Below are positions 34,915 to 43,912 of a stretch of 64,000 bases of DNA, piece by piece. The DNA is from Bacilli bacterium (GTDB lineage: Bacteria > Bacillota_I > Bacilli_A > RF39 > UBA660). The stretch covers positions 62,001-126,000 of the forward strand of contig CAAGEE010000002.1 in the NCBI GenBank assembly GCA_900768815.1. Reading direction: 5' to 3'. The first letter of the stretch is position 1. Each line of letters opens with the position of its first letter. A model generated the notes under the pieces. The model was not told where the DNA came from and did no database searches. It saw only the letters and a program-made list of their open reading frames with translations. Made by a program: the position numbers and the translations under genes.

Positions 34915-36357
34915 ATGAAAAAACGTTTGTTTGTGTTAGGTATGATGTTTTTTTTGTTTTTTTTAGTTGATGTTAAGGCATTACAATTAGAACATTTTAA
35001 GGATAGTGTTGTTGATGGGGATAGTTCTATAGATGATGTTTTCATTACGTATAGTTATGATAGTACTTTAAATAATGATGGATATTATTTAATGTCTACA
35101 CAAGGTGTTACTAAATATGATTTGGCTCTTAATAGAATTTATATAAAAAGTAAGGATGACATTATTGATTTATCTTATAGTATGGAAGTTACAGAGGTTG
35201 ATAAGACAGTTAATACAAATGTTAAAGGAAGTACTGATTTATTGATTGTATTAAAGGACACTAATGATAAAATTATTTTTGAAAAATTATTTGGTGGTAA
35301 TGGCGAGGAGAATGAGTTTTTTTCTTTTCCAACATTTAATAATGATGGTGATTTAGATGGATATGTTATACATCTTGCAACGACTTCTAATGATTTAAAT
35401 GGGGTTAAGGCTGGATATTTAGTAATTAAATATGATTTAGATGGAAATTTATTGTGGCAACATAATGACATATACAATGATATTTTTGTGTATGATAATA
35501 TGGGCAATATTGAATCTTTGTTTATAAAAAATGGGGATAATATATCTAGAAAAAGAGTTGAGGGATTTGTAGATTTATGGTCTGTTCCTAAAGTACCATA
35601 TAATGTGTTTTATAGAACTAGTTATAATAAGTTAGGTAATGCTGATGGATTAATTATGACAGGTGTCTATATTTATAGTATGGGGTGTGAACAGGGTAAG
35701 ATTGTTAAGTATGATTTGAATGGAAATAATATATTTGAAACTAAAGCTGATAGTTGTGGTAATGATTATTATAATGTTGTTAATTTTAAGAATGAAAAAG
35801 GTATCATTGATGGTTATTTAGTTAGTGGTACTATTCAGAACTCTAAGGCTGGGTTGTTTAGATATGATTTAGATGGTAACCTTATTGAAAAGATTTCAAA
35901 TGATAGTATAACTTCATATTATTATGCTATGGAAAGTTTTAATGAAAACAACAAGTTTAATGGGTATGTAGTTCTTGGAAAAGACGCAAATAATAAAACA
36001 TTTATATCTAAATATATATATCCTAGTTTTGAGATAAAAACTGATTTTAGTGATTTTGGTACTATTAATGTTGATAAAGATGCTATTCCTGGTACTTTGG
36101 TAAGCGTAAGTGTGGTTGTAAAAGAGGGATATAGTCTTGATAGAATTATTGTAAAAGATGAGGCTGGTAAAGAGATAAAAGTTAATAGTGATGGTACTTT
36201 TATAATGCCAGAAGGAAAAATAACAGTTAGTGCAATATATAAAAGAATAACTAATCCTGATACAGTATCTGCTGCTTATATGGTACTTGGAGTAGTACTA
36301 TTGATAGCTGTTGGAAGTTTAATTGTGATTAGACAAAATAATAAGAAAAACAACTAA
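34915..36357 (+). CDS. Secreted surface protein with beta-repeat region and InlB-B-like domain (paralog 2)
   Basis: 480 aa, same plan as its neighbour: signal peptide (ends VDVKALQ), YDxxxxxDGYYL-type beta repeats, an InlB-B-like domain with the TFIMPEGKITVSAIYKR core, and an NPDTVSAAYM anchor with a basic tail. The C-terminal 90 residues are much more conserved between the paralogs than the repeat regions, which suggests a fixed anchor and a variable binding part. The ATG at 34915 is 9 bases after GAGGA; the GTG at 34909 is too close to it. Confidence 0.72.
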   Translation: MKKRLFVLGMMFFLFFLVDVKALQLEHFKDSVVDGDSSIDDVFITYSYDSTLNNDGYYLMSTQGVTKYDLALNRIYIKSKDDIIDLSYSMEVTEVDKTVNTNVKGSTDLLIVLKDTNDKIIFEKLFGGNGEENEFFSFPTFNNDGDLDGYVIHLATTSNDLNGVKAGYLVIKYDLDGNLLWQHNDIYNDIFVYDNMGNIESLFIKNGDNISRKRVEGFVDLWSVPKVPYNVFYRTSYNKLGNADGLIMTGVYIYSMGCEQGKIVKYDLNGNNIFETKADSCGNDYYNVVNFKNEKGIIDGYLVSGTIQNSKAGLFRYDLDGNLIEKISNDSITSYYYAMESFNENNKFNGYVVLGKDANNKTFISKYIYPSFEIKTDFSDFGTINVDKDAIPGTLVSVSVVVKEGYSLDRIIVKDEAGKEIKVNSDGTFIMPEGKITVSAIYKRITNPDTVSAAYMVLGVVLLIAVGSLIVIRQNNKKNN

Positions 36358-36377
36358 AATTAGATTTTAGTTTGAGG

Positions 36378-36410
36378 TAGCAAATAAAAAAATATTTGCT
36401 ATTTTCTTTC
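36378..36410 (+). terminator. Terminator after the secreted repeat genes
   Basis: A perfect 9-bp stem TAGCAAATA/TATTTGCTA (36378-36386 with 36393-36401) is followed by TTTTCTTTC. Confidence 0.8.
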
Positions 36411-36417
36411 TTTGTAC

Positions 36418-36423
36418 TATAAT
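36418..36423 (+). promoter_or_regulatory. -10 element of the acyltransferase/ligase operon
   Basis: TATAAT 20 bases before the first gene of the lipid cluster. No clear -35. Confidence 0.5.
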
Positions 36424-36443
36424 TGATATTGTAGGAGAAAAAA

Positions 36444-37016
36444 ATGAAAAATTGTTTTTATAATATAATTAGGGTGTTTTTAAAGATAAATGTTTATTTA
36501 TTTTTTCATCCTAAAGTAAAAGGAAAAGAAAATATATTAGAGAGTGGTTCTATAGTTTTAGCGGGAAATCATACCAAATGGTTAGATCCTTTATTGCTTA
36601 TAGCAACAGTTCCTAGAAAGATTCATTTTATGGCTAAGATTGAGTTATTTAAGGGAATAGAAGGAGTTGTTGTACGTAGTATGGGTTGTATTCCAGTAAA
36701 TAGAAAGATACATGATAAAGATTCTTTAAAGAGTGCTAAAGATGAACTTAGAAAAGGAGAAGTAATAGGTATTTTTCCAGAAGGGACTATTAATAGAACA
36801 GATGAAGCTGTTATGCCTTTTAAAATAGGGGCGGTGAAAATGACTAATGATACAGATAGTTTATTAGTACCATTTGTTATTAAAGGTAAATATAATATTA
36901 TTGGTAAAAGTGTTAGTATAGAGTTTTTAAAAAGTAGAAAGATTACTGATGATTTAGATAGTGAAAATAAAAAATTAATGGATGATATTTCTAAAAAATT
37001 GGAGGAATTTAATTGA
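36444..37016 (+). CDS. PlsC-type glycerolipid acyltransferase (copy 1)
   Basis: 190-aa 1-acyl-glycerol-3-phosphate acyltransferase family protein. Motif I NHTKWLD (catalytic HxxxxD), motif III IFPEGT, and an N-terminal membrane-associated hydrophobic stretch. Transfers an acyl chain to a (lyso)phosphatidate-like acceptor at the membrane. GTAGGAG lies 8 bases before the ATG. The stop TGA overlaps the TTG start of the following ligase. It is the first of three PlsC paralogs interleaved with two ligases. Confidence 0.83.
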   Translation: MKNCFYNIIRVFLKINVYLFFHPKVKGKENILESGSIVLAGNHTKWLDPLLLIATVPRKIHFMAKIELFKGIEGVVVRSMGCIPVNRKIHDKDSLKSAKDELRKGEVIGIFPEGTINRTDEAVMPFKIGAVKMTNDTDSLLVPFVIKGKYNIIGKSVSIEFLKSRKITDDLDSENKKLMDDISKKLEEFN

Positions 37017-38740
37017 ACGTTATAAATTTAATAAAACAAAAATTAATTAAAACACCTTGGGCTAAGTATTATAAAAAAGAAGATTTAAAATTAAAAGTAC
37101 CAGATATTTCAATGTATGAGGCTTTAAAAGAAGTTGTATTAAAATATGAAACTAGAACAGCTATTAATTATTTTGGAAAAAAACTTAGTTATAGAGAATT
37201 TTTAAATTTAATAGATAAAGCTGCTTTAGCTTTTAGAAGTCAAGGAGTAAGAAGAGGAGATATTGTTACTATATGTATGCCTAATACACCTGAGGCAATG
37301 ATAGCGTTTTATGCAATTAATAAGATTGGGGCTATTAGTAATATGATTCATCCTTTGTCTGGAGAAGTTGAAATAAAGGAATATTTAACTAGTACTAATA
37401 GTGTTATGTTAGTTATGATAGATGTTTGTTATGATAAAGTAAAAAATATTATTAAAGATACTAGTGTTTATAAGACTATAGTGGTTTCTGCTAGGGATAG
37501 TATGCCTTTTTTTACAGGACTTGGATATCAGATTAGTCAAGGTTTTAAAATAAAGGGGCCTACTAAAAGTGAAGCTTATTTATATTGGAATGATTTTTTA
37601 AAGAAAGCTAGTGGTTATAATAATTTACTTGATATTAAAATTTCTAGAGATGATCCAGCAGTAATACTTCATTCTGGGGGAACTACTGGTAAACCTAAAG
37701 GTATTATTTTGTCTAATGGGAATTTTAATGCTTTAACAGAACAGGCTAAAATAGTTTTTAATGATGTAGAGGTTGGGGATAGAGTACTAGGGATAATGCC
37801 TATATTTCATGGGTTTGGATTAGGTGTATCTACTATTGGGCCATTTATATTAGGGTGTGAACTTATAATGGTACCACAGTTTAATGCTAAAAAGTTTGAT
37901 AAATTACTTGAAAAATATAAGCCTAATGTAATATTTGGAGTACCAACATTGTATGAGGCTTTGGCTGGGACTAAGAATGATTATCTTGATTTAAGTGGTT
38001 TAAAATATGCTATTTCTGGAGGAGATAGTTTATCTAGAAATTTAATTAAGAGAGTTAATGATTATTTAAGCAGTCATAATGCTAAGATTAAGATTAGTCA
38101 GGGATATGGAATGACTGAGTCTTTAGCAGCAGTAGCTTTATCCTATGGTGAAGCTTATAGGGAAGATAGTATTGGAATACCTTTTCCTGGTAACTATATA
38201 AAAATAGTTACTCCTGAAACACAAGAAGAAGTTCCTTATGGAGAAGATGGGGAAATATGTATATCTGGGCCTACTGTTATGCTTGGTTATTTAGATAATG
38301 AAAAAGAGACTAATGAGATGTTACAAATACATAAAGACGGTATGATTTGGCTTCATACAGGGGATATTGGTATGATGGATAGTAATGGTGTCTTATACTA
38401 TAAACAACGTCTTAAAAGGCTTATTATTAGCTCTGGATATAATATTTATCCTAGTCATATCGAAGAAGTTATTGAAGGACATCCTTCAGTATTAAAATGC
38501 AGTGTTATTGGAATACCACATCCTTATAAAGTAGAGGTTCCTAAGGCTTTTATAGTTTTAAAAAATGATTATAATCCTTTGACAGTTAAAGCTAGTATAA
38601 AGGAATATTGTAAGAAGAATTTAGCAAGTTATGCTATTCCTAAAGAGTTTGAATTTAGGAAGAGTTTACCTAAGACTTTGATAGGTAAAGTAGACTTTAA
38701 AAAATTAAGGGAGGAAGAAGTAAAAAATGAAGAAAAATAG
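37013..38740 (+). CDS. Acyl-AMP ligase / long-chain acyl-CoA synthetase-like (copy 1)
   Basis: 575 aa, ANL superfamily. Visible motifs: HSGGTTGKPKGI (ATP P-loop), QGYGMTES, LHTGDIG, YKQRLKRLIISSGYNIYP hinge and a C-terminal catalytic lysine in LIGKVDFKKL. It activates a carboxylic acid, most likely a fatty acid given the neighbours, to an acyl-AMP and then a thioester. It starts at TTG, 7 bases after GGAGG and overlapping the previous stop. The end overlaps the next PlsC by 14 bases. Very similar to the ligase at 39352. Confidence 0.83.
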   Translation: MNVINLIKQKLIKTPWAKYYKKEDLKLKVPDISMYEALKEVVLKYETRTAINYFGKKLSYREFLNLIDKAALAFRSQGVRRGDIVTICMPNTPEAMIAFYAINKIGAISNMIHPLSGEVEIKEYLTSTNSVMLVMIDVCYDKVKNIIKDTSVYKTIVVSARDSMPFFTGLGYQISQGFKIKGPTKSEAYLYWNDFLKKASGYNNLLDIKISRDDPAVILHSGGTTGKPKGIILSNGNFNALTEQAKIVFNDVEVGDRVLGIMPIFHGFGLGVSTIGPFILGCELIMVPQFNAKKFDKLLEKYKPNVIFGVPTLYEALAGTKNDYLDLSGLKYAISGGDSLSRNLIKRVNDYLSSHNAKIKISQGYGMTESLAAVALSYGEAYREDSIGIPFPGNYIKIVTPETQEEVPYGEDGEICISGPTVMLGYLDNEKETNEMLQIHKDGMIWLHTGDIGMMDSNGVLYYKQRLKRLIISSGYNIYPSHIEEVIEGHPSVLKCSVIGIPHPYKVEVPKAFIVLKNDYNPLTVKASIKEYCKKNLASYAIPKEFEFRKSLPKTLIGKVDFKKLREEEVKNEEK

Positions 38741-39323
38741 TGAACCTGATAAAATGAGATCTTATAGATTTTTTAAGGCTATTTTAGTACCTATATTTAA
38801 ATTTTGGTATAGACCAACTATTATTGGAAAAGAAAATATTCCGGAAGATGGAGCTATATTAATAGTTGGTAATCATAAACATGTATATGATCAATGTTTA
38901 GCTATAATGGCTACTAAGAGAACTATACATTATATGGCTAAGAAGGAGTATTTTGAAGGAAGACATGCTTGGTTTTTTAGAATGGTAGGATGTATTCCTG
39001 TTGATAGGAGTAAGAAGGATACTGAGGCTGTTAGTGTTGCTCTTGATGTATTAAACAAGAAGGAAGCTTTAGGATTGTTTCCAGAAGGAACTAGAAATAA
39101 AACTGATAAGTTCTTATTACCTTTTAAATTTGGGGCTGTTTCGATGGCTCATAAAACGGATGCTTTATTAGTGCCATTTGGTCTTACCGGAGATTATAAA
39201 TTTAGAAGTAAAAATTTAACAATACGTTTTGGTAAGCCATTTAAAGTAGGCAATGATTTAGAAAAAGCAAATAAAAAATTAGAAAAAGAAGTAGAGAAGT
39301 TGATGAGAGCTAATTTAGATTAG
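38727..39323 (+). CDS. PlsC-type glycerolipid acyltransferase (copy 2)
   Basis: 198 aa. HxxxxD motif in NHKHVYD, LFPEGT motif, and conserved FKFGAVSMA. An N-terminal hydrophobic patch (FFKAILVPIFKFWYRP) suggests membrane association. Closer to copy 3 than to copy 1 (shared PVDRS/PVDRG, FPEGTRNKT). The start lies within the end of the ligase gene, after GGGAGGAAG, so the pair is translationally coupled. Confidence 0.83.
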   Translation: MKKNSEPDKMRSYRFFKAILVPIFKFWYRPTIIGKENIPEDGAILIVGNHKHVYDQCLAIMATKRTIHYMAKKEYFEGRHAWFFRMVGCIPVDRSKKDTEAVSVALDVLNKKEALGLFPEGTRNKTDKFLLPFKFGAVSMAHKTDALLVPFGLTGDYKFRSKNLTIRFGKPFKVGNDLEKANKKLEKEVEKLMRANLD

Positions 39324-39351
39324 TTTTCTTTTGGTGTGGAGGTGGCTTTAA

Positions 39352-41067
39352 ATGAATGTTGTTGATTTACTCCGACAAAGTAGAGTTAAGATTCCGTGGA
39401 AAAAGTATTATACTAAAGAAGAGTTAAAGTTTAAGGTAGAAGATATTTCTATTTATGAGATGTTTAAAAGAAGTGCCCTTAGTAATTTGAATTGTCCGGC
39501 AGTTAATTATTATGGGAGAGTGTATAGTTATAAAGAATTTTTAAAAAGAATTGATAGAGCGGCTTTATCTTTTTCACGTATTGGGGTAAAAAAGGGAGAT
39601 ATTGTTACAATATGTATGCCTAATACGCCTGAAGGGTTAATTAGTTTTTATGCGGTTAGTAAGATAGGTGCGATTAGTAATATGATTCATCCTTTATCTG
39701 GAGAAGAGGAGATTAAGAATTATTTAAATAGTACTAAGAGTAAATATTTAGTAATGGTTGATTTTTGTTATGAGAAGGTTAGAAATGTTATTAGTGAGAC
39801 TGATGTATGTAAAGTTATAGTGGCTCCTGTTAGTAATTCTATGTTTCCTCATATGCAAGCAGGATATAAGTTTAAGACTTGGAGAATGAAGAAGCCCAGG
39901 AGAAGTAAGTTATATACTTATTGGAATGATTTTATTATTAGTAGTTATTTTGAAACTGAAAAACCTATCTCTTGTAAAGCTGAGGATCCAGCTGTTATAC
40001 TTCATTCTGGAGGAACTACTGGTAAACCTAAGGGTATTGTGTTATCAAATGGTAACTTTAATGCTTTAGCGTTACAAGCAAGAGTTATTTTTAAGGATTT
40101 AAAACCTCGTGATAAAGTGTTAGGAATAATGCCTATATTTCATGGGTTTGGGCTTGGTGTTTCTTTTCATATTCCATTTGGTTTAGGCTGTGAAGTTATT
40201 TTGGTACCACAGTTTAATGCTAAAAAATTTGATGAGTTACTTGAAAAGTATCGTCCTAATGTTATATGTGGAGTTCCCACTTTATATGAAGCTTTAACTA
40301 ATACAAAAAATAAAAAGTTAGATCTTAGTATGTTAAAATATGTTATTTCTGGAGGAGATTCTTTATCTAGTAATTTATCGGAGAGAATCAATGACTTTTT
40401 ACTTAGTCATGGTAGCAAGGTTAAAGTTAGTCAAGGTTATGGAATGACAGAGGCTTTAGCGGCAGTTGCACTATCATTTGGAGATGCTTATAGAGATGGT
40501 AGTATTGGAATACCTTTTCCTGGTAACTATATAAAGATTGTTAAGCCTGGTACACAGGATGAAGTTTCTTATGGGGAAGATGGCGAGATTTGTGTGTCTG
40601 GTCCTACTGTTATGCTTGGTTATTTAGATAATGAAAAAGAGACTAATGAAATGTTACAGAAACATAATGATGGTATGATTTGGTTACATACTGGGGATAT
40701 TGGTATGATGAATGAGAATGGAATTATTTATTATAAACAGAGATTAAAGAGAATGATTATTAGTTCTGGATATAATGTTTACCCTAGTTATATTGAAAAA
40801 GTAATAGAAGAGCATCCAGCAGTTTTAAATTGTAGTGTTATTGGAGTACCGCATCCTTATAAAGTAGAGGTTCCTAAGGCATATATAGTTTTAAAAGATG
40901 GCTATAGTCCAATTAGTGTAAAGAGTAGTATAAAGGAACATTGTAAAAAGAATTTAGCAGTTTATTCTATTCCTCATGAGTTTGTATATAGAAAGAGTCT
41001 TCCTCAGACTTTGATGGGTAAGATTGATTTTAAGAAGTTACAAGAGGATGACGATGAAGAAGAGTAA
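39352..41067 (+). CDS. Acyl-AMP ligase / long-chain acyl-CoA synthetase-like (copy 2)
   Basis: 571 aa, paralog of the ligase at 37013 along its full length with the same ANL motifs: HSGGTTGKPKGI, QGYGMTEA, LHTGDIG, hinge around YKQRLKRMIISSGYN, and a lysine in LMGKIDFKKL. Differences cluster at about residues 150-200, so substrate or partner preference may differ. GGAGGTGG precedes the ATG. As with copy 1, its end overlaps the next PlsC by 14 bases, showing that ligase plus PlsC was duplicated as a unit. Confidence 0.83.
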   Translation: MNVVDLLRQSRVKIPWKKYYTKEELKFKVEDISIYEMFKRSALSNLNCPAVNYYGRVYSYKEFLKRIDRAALSFSRIGVKKGDIVTICMPNTPEGLISFYAVSKIGAISNMIHPLSGEEEIKNYLNSTKSKYLVMVDFCYEKVRNVISETDVCKVIVAPVSNSMFPHMQAGYKFKTWRMKKPRRSKLYTYWNDFIISSYFETEKPISCKAEDPAVILHSGGTTGKPKGIVLSNGNFNALALQARVIFKDLKPRDKVLGIMPIFHGFGLGVSFHIPFGLGCEVILVPQFNAKKFDELLEKYRPNVICGVPTLYEALTNTKNKKLDLSMLKYVISGGDSLSSNLSERINDFLLSHGSKVKVSQGYGMTEALAAVALSFGDAYRDGSIGIPFPGNYIKIVKPGTQDEVSYGEDGEICVSGPTVMLGYLDNEKETNEMLQKHNDGMIWLHTGDIGMMNENGIIYYKQRLKRMIISSGYNVYPSYIEKVIEEHPAVLNCSVIGVPHPYKVEVPKAYIVLKDGYSPISVKSSIKEHCKKNLAVYSIPHEFVYRKSLPQTLMGKIDFKKLQEDDDEEE

Positions 41068-41641
41068 GATGATAGGTTTTCGGTTTTTTAAGGGAGTACT
41101 GGGAATATTCTTCTTAATCTTTTTTAGGCCTAAAATAATTGATAAAAAAAATATACCAAAAGATGGTGGAGTAATACTTGCTGGAAATCATAGGCATATA
41201 TTTGATCCTTGTATGCCAATATTATCTACGAAAAGGCCAGTTCATTATATGGCAAAGAAAGAATTGTTTGATAGTTCTGTTGGATGGTTTTTTAGAGTAG
41301 TTGGCTGTATACCAGTTGATAGAGGTCATGATAATACGAATAGTAAGGAGGCTGCGGTTAGAGTACTTAAGAATGGTGAAATACTTGGAATATTTCCAGA
41401 AGGAACTAGAAATAAAACTGGCAAGGAATTATTACCATTTAAGTATGGAACAGTTTCAATGTCTTATAAGACTAAGGCTTTGATTGTACCTTTTGCAATA
41501 ACTGGTAAGTATAGACTATTTAATAATGGATTAACTATTAGATTTGGAAAAGGTTTTTTAGCCGATGATGATCTTGAAGAATCTAACAAAAGACTTGCTA
41601 GTGAGATAGAAAAATTAATTAGTGAAAATACTGGTAAATAG
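41054..41641 (+). CDS. PlsC-type glycerolipid acyltransferase (copy 3)
   Basis: 195 aa. Catalytic NHRHIFD, IFPEGTRNKT, FKYGTVSMS, and a hydrophobic N-terminus (GVLGIFFLIFFRPK). ATG at 41054 is 6 bases after AAGAGG; an earlier ATG at 41048 touches that site. Last gene of the acyltransferase/ligase operon; a strong terminator follows. Confidence 0.83.
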   Translation: MKKSKMIGFRFFKGVLGIFFLIFFRPKIIDKKNIPKDGGVILAGNHRHIFDPCMPILSTKRPVHYMAKKELFDSSVGWFFRVVGCIPVDRGHDNTNSKEAAVRVLKNGEILGIFPEGTRNKTGKELLPFKYGTVSMSYKTKALIVPFAITGKYRLFNNGLTIRFGKGFLADDDLEESNKRLASEIEKLISENTGK

Positions 41642-41650
41642 TGTAAAGTG

Positions 41651-41682
41651 AGAAAAGTTTGAGAGAGAGAACTTTTCTTTTT
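41651..41682 (+). terminator. Terminator of the acyltransferase/ligase operon
   Basis: A perfect 9-bp stem AGAAAAGTT/AACTTTTCT (41651-41659 with 41670-41678) is followed by TTTTA. Confidence 0.82.
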
Positions 41683-41691
41683 ATGTTATTA

Positions 41692-41697
41692 TATAAT
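41692..41697 (+). promoter_or_regulatory. -10 element of the alpha/beta hydrolase gene
   Basis: TATAAT only 10 bases before the ATG, so the transcript leader would be almost absent. Confidence 0.4.
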
Positions 41698-41707
41698 TGG
41701 TGGTAAT

Positions 41708-42553
41708 ATGAAGACAACAAATGTTAATAGTTTTGATCAGACACTTAAATATAAGTTATATAGAACTGTTTATGAAATTATTCATCCAACTATATCAAAG
41801 AAAAATATTTCTAGTTATAGAATAGTTTTTAATGATGATGTTTTACCAGTTAGAGTCTTTTATCCAAAGAAAGTTTCTAATATTTCGAGGGTTATTATAT
41901 ATGTTCCTGGTGTTACAGAGGTTACTGGTTGTTTAGGCGACTATGCAGAAATTTGCAGAAATATTTCTCATGAAACAGAAGAGTTAGTTATAGCTTTAGA
42001 TTTGGATGATATAGATAGTTCTTCTTTTTTAGATGTATTTGATTGGTGTTATAGAAGCTTTTTATATTTAAGAACAGAGTTAGAAAAACTTGGTATTTTA
42101 GATAATAATATTACTTTGATGGGGGATTCTATTGGAGCTAGTACTATTTTAGGAATAGTTAGAAAGAGTGGAACTAAAGATAGTAGATTAGTTTTATTTT
42201 ATCCTGTTGTTTCTGATGCTTGTTTAGATAAAAGCTCTAAAGGAATTGATTCTTTAGTTATAAAAAAGATAAAGAAGTTTTATAAGGAACATGTTAAAAA
42301 TAGGAAATTACTAAGCAATGAAATTATTTTTCCTGACTGTAATAAAGATTATAAGTATGAAAATGATATGCTATTTATCGTAGGTAATGCTGATCCTTTG
42401 AAGAAAGATATTTTGGAGTATTATAATAGAATTAATTATGATGGAAGACTAGAGTTTTTAGAACTAGAGTTTTGTGGACATGGCTTTTTAAATGAAATGG
42501 ATGAGTTTTTAGTTAATGAAGTATCAAGTAAAGTGGTTGACTTTTTGAAGTAG
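41708..42553 (+). CDS. Alpha/beta-hydrolase (esterase-like)
   Basis: 281 aa. Nucleophile elbow GDSIGAS, an aspartate in VGNADPLKKD, and a histidine in CGHGFL give a complete Ser-Asp-His triad in the right order. A YVPGV oxyanion-type loop lies near residue 65. It resembles the hormone-sensitive-lipase group of esterases. It stands just after the acyltransferase/ligase cluster but on its own transcript; a role in acyl-lipid turnover is plausible but unproven. Confidence 0.75.
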   Translation: MKTTNVNSFDQTLKYKLYRTVYEIIHPTISKKNISSYRIVFNDDVLPVRVFYPKKVSNISRVIIYVPGVTEVTGCLGDYAEICRNISHETEELVIALDLDDIDSSSFLDVFDWCYRSFLYLRTELEKLGILDNNITLMGDSIGASTILGIVRKSGTKDSRLVLFYPVVSDACLDKSSKGIDSLVIKKIKKFYKEHVKNRKLLSNEIIFPDCNKDYKYENDMLFIVGNADPLKKDILEYYNRINYDGRLEFLELEFCGHGFLNEMDEFLVNEVSSKVVDFLK

Positions 42554-42556
42554 ATT

Positions 42557-42582
42557 AGTAGTGAAAAACTACTTTTTCTTTT
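42557..42582 (+). terminator. Terminator after the hydrolase gene
   Basis: A 6-bp stem AGTAGT/ACTACT (42557-42562 with 42568-42573) with a GAAAA loop is followed by TTTTCTTTT. Confidence 0.75.
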
Positions 42583-42599
42583 ATGTTTTTTGAATTTCG

Positions 42600-42608
42600 T
42601 GTTATAAT
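42600..42608 (+). promoter_or_regulatory. Extended -10 promoter of the DUF1003 gene
   Basis: TGTTATAAT, 18 bases before the ATG, followed by GGTGAT in the short leader. Confidence 0.62.
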
Positions 42609-42626
42609 TTTTATGGTGATGATGTT

Positions 42627-43160
42627 ATGGAAAAAAGAAAGACTAAAAAAGATATTGTTAAAATGTTATTAAAGAATTCTGAACTTGAAGCACAAGATGA
42701 GGAAGAGTTATTGGATTTATTAGTTGAACAACCTATTGCAATTGATGTTGATAAGCAAGAAGCTCAAAAAATGTCGTTTGGCGATAGGGCTGCTGATAAA
42801 GTAAGTGAGATTGCTGGTAGTTGGGCTTTTGTATTAGGATTTTTGCTATTTTTAATTGTTTGGATTATTATTAATACTTTCATTTTGATGGATGAAGGAG
42901 CACCAGATCCATTTCCTTATGTACTTCTTAATTTGGTTTTATCTTGTATTGCAGCAATTCAGGCTCCAATTATTATGATGAGTCAAAATAGGCAAGCGGC
43001 AAAAGATAGTTTAAGAAACCAAAATGATTATAGGACGGATTTAAAGAGTGAACTTATTTTAGAGTCTTTACATGATCATATTAATGAAGTATTAAAGAAT
43101 CAAAAGAGAATTATTAAGTTGTTAGAGGATGATAATGATGAAGAGGTTGTTGATAAATAG
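42627..43160 (+). CDS. DUF1003 membrane protein
   Basis: 177 aa. A charged N-terminal part, two membrane helices (about residues 69-89 and 101-121) with the DUF1003 hallmarks GDRAADKVSEIAGSWAF and APIIMMSQNRQAAKD, and a helical cytoplasmic C-terminus. Molecular function of the family is unknown. The C-terminal coding region overlaps the start of the lipoprotein gene, so the two are co-translated. Confidence 0.83.
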   Translation: MEKRKTKKDIVKMLLKNSELEAQDEEELLDLLVEQPIAIDVDKQEAQKMSFGDRAADKVSEIAGSWAFVLGFLLFLIVWIIINTFILMDEGAPDPFPYVLLNLVLSCIAAIQAPIIMMSQNRQAAKDSLRNQNDYRTDLKSELILESLHDHINEVLKNQKRIIKLLEDDNDEEVVDK

Positions 43161-43611
43161 TGCTATTGTTGCTACTATGATTTTTCTTTTAACTGGTTGT
43201 ACTACTGGTAATGTAGCTAGTGCTGATGGTAAGAAGATTTGTAGTAGAACTGGAACAGTTACTAATGGCACTTCTAAGATGAGTTATGAAGTTTATTATG
43301 AAGATGATTACGTTACAATACTTCATTCAACAGAAGAGGTTACTAGTGATGATAGTAGTGTTCTTGATACTTATGAAGAAGCATATAAGAATATTTTTAA
43401 ACAATATGAAGGATTAAAATATTATGATAATATAGTTACTAGAACTGATAATTCTATAATTAGTGATACTACTATTAATTATGCTAAGATAGATATTGAT
43501 AAACTTTTAGAAATTGAAGGCGAAGAAGATAATGTTATTGAAAATGGAAAAGTAAAATTATCGACTTGGCTTAATTTTGCAAAAAAGTTTGGAGTAACTT
43601 GTGAGGACTAG
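43135..43611 (+). CDS. Small lipoprotein of unknown function
   Basis: 158 aa with a lipoprotein signal: basic N-terminus, hydrophobic core, lipobox LTGC near residue 23, then a soluble domain of about 130 residues with three more cysteines. The size and the early strand pattern recall DUF1307/YehR-type lipoproteins, but I cannot confirm this. ATG at 43135 has AGAGG 6 bases upstream; ATGs at 43129 and 43138 are alternatives. The stop is only 12 bases before the tRNA-Arg gene. Confidence 0.65.
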   Translation: MMKRLLINSAIVATMIFLLTGCTTGNVASADGKKICSRTGTVTNGTSKMSYEVYYEDDYVTILHSTEEVTSDDSSVLDTYEEAYKNIFKQYEGLKYYDNIVTRTDNSIISDTTINYAKIDIDKLLEIEGEEDNVIENGKVKLSTWLNFAKKFGVTCED

Positions 43612-43623
43612 TTCCTTTTTCTT

Positions 43624-43698
43624 GTTCGAGTAGTTTAATGGATAAAATATTTCCCTCCGACGGAAATGATGTGAGTTCGATTCTCACCTTGAACACCA
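43624..43698 (+). tRNA. tRNA-Arg (anticodon CCG)
   Basis: Acceptor stem GTTCGAG/CTTGAAC with one G-T pair, anticodon loop CTCCGAC giving CCG, a GTTCGATTC T-arm, and an encoded CCA. It reads the rare CGG codon. No clear promoter separates it from the lipoprotein gene. Confidence 0.9.
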
Positions 43699-43737
43699 TC
43701 TTGTAAAGTGTATTACTTTATGATAATATAGTCTTAT

Positions 43738-43811
43738 GCCGATATAGTATAGTGGCAATACAGGTCCTTGGTAAGGATCAGCGGCAAGTTCAATTCTTGC
43801 TATCGGCACCA
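43738..43811 (+). tRNA. tRNA-Thr (anticodon GGT)
   Basis: Acceptor stem GCCGATA/TATCGGC, anticodon loop TTGGTAA giving GGT, a GTTCAATTC T-arm, and an encoded CCA. A TGATAATAT extended -10-like box is about 20 bases upstream. Confidence 0.92.
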
Positions 43812-43856
43812 GATTGATAGGAAACTCTGACACATCCTGAGTTTAAATAATAGATT

Positions 43857-43883
43857 ACTAACTAGAAATAGTTAGTTTTTTTC
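43857..43883 (+). terminator. Terminator after the tRNA pair
   Basis: A perfect 8-bp stem ACTAACTA/TAGTTAGT with a GAAA tetraloop (43857-43864 with 43869-43876) is followed by a T run. Confidence 0.85.
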
Positions 43884-43912
43884 TGCTTAAAACGAAAGGA
43901 TGAGTGATAATT

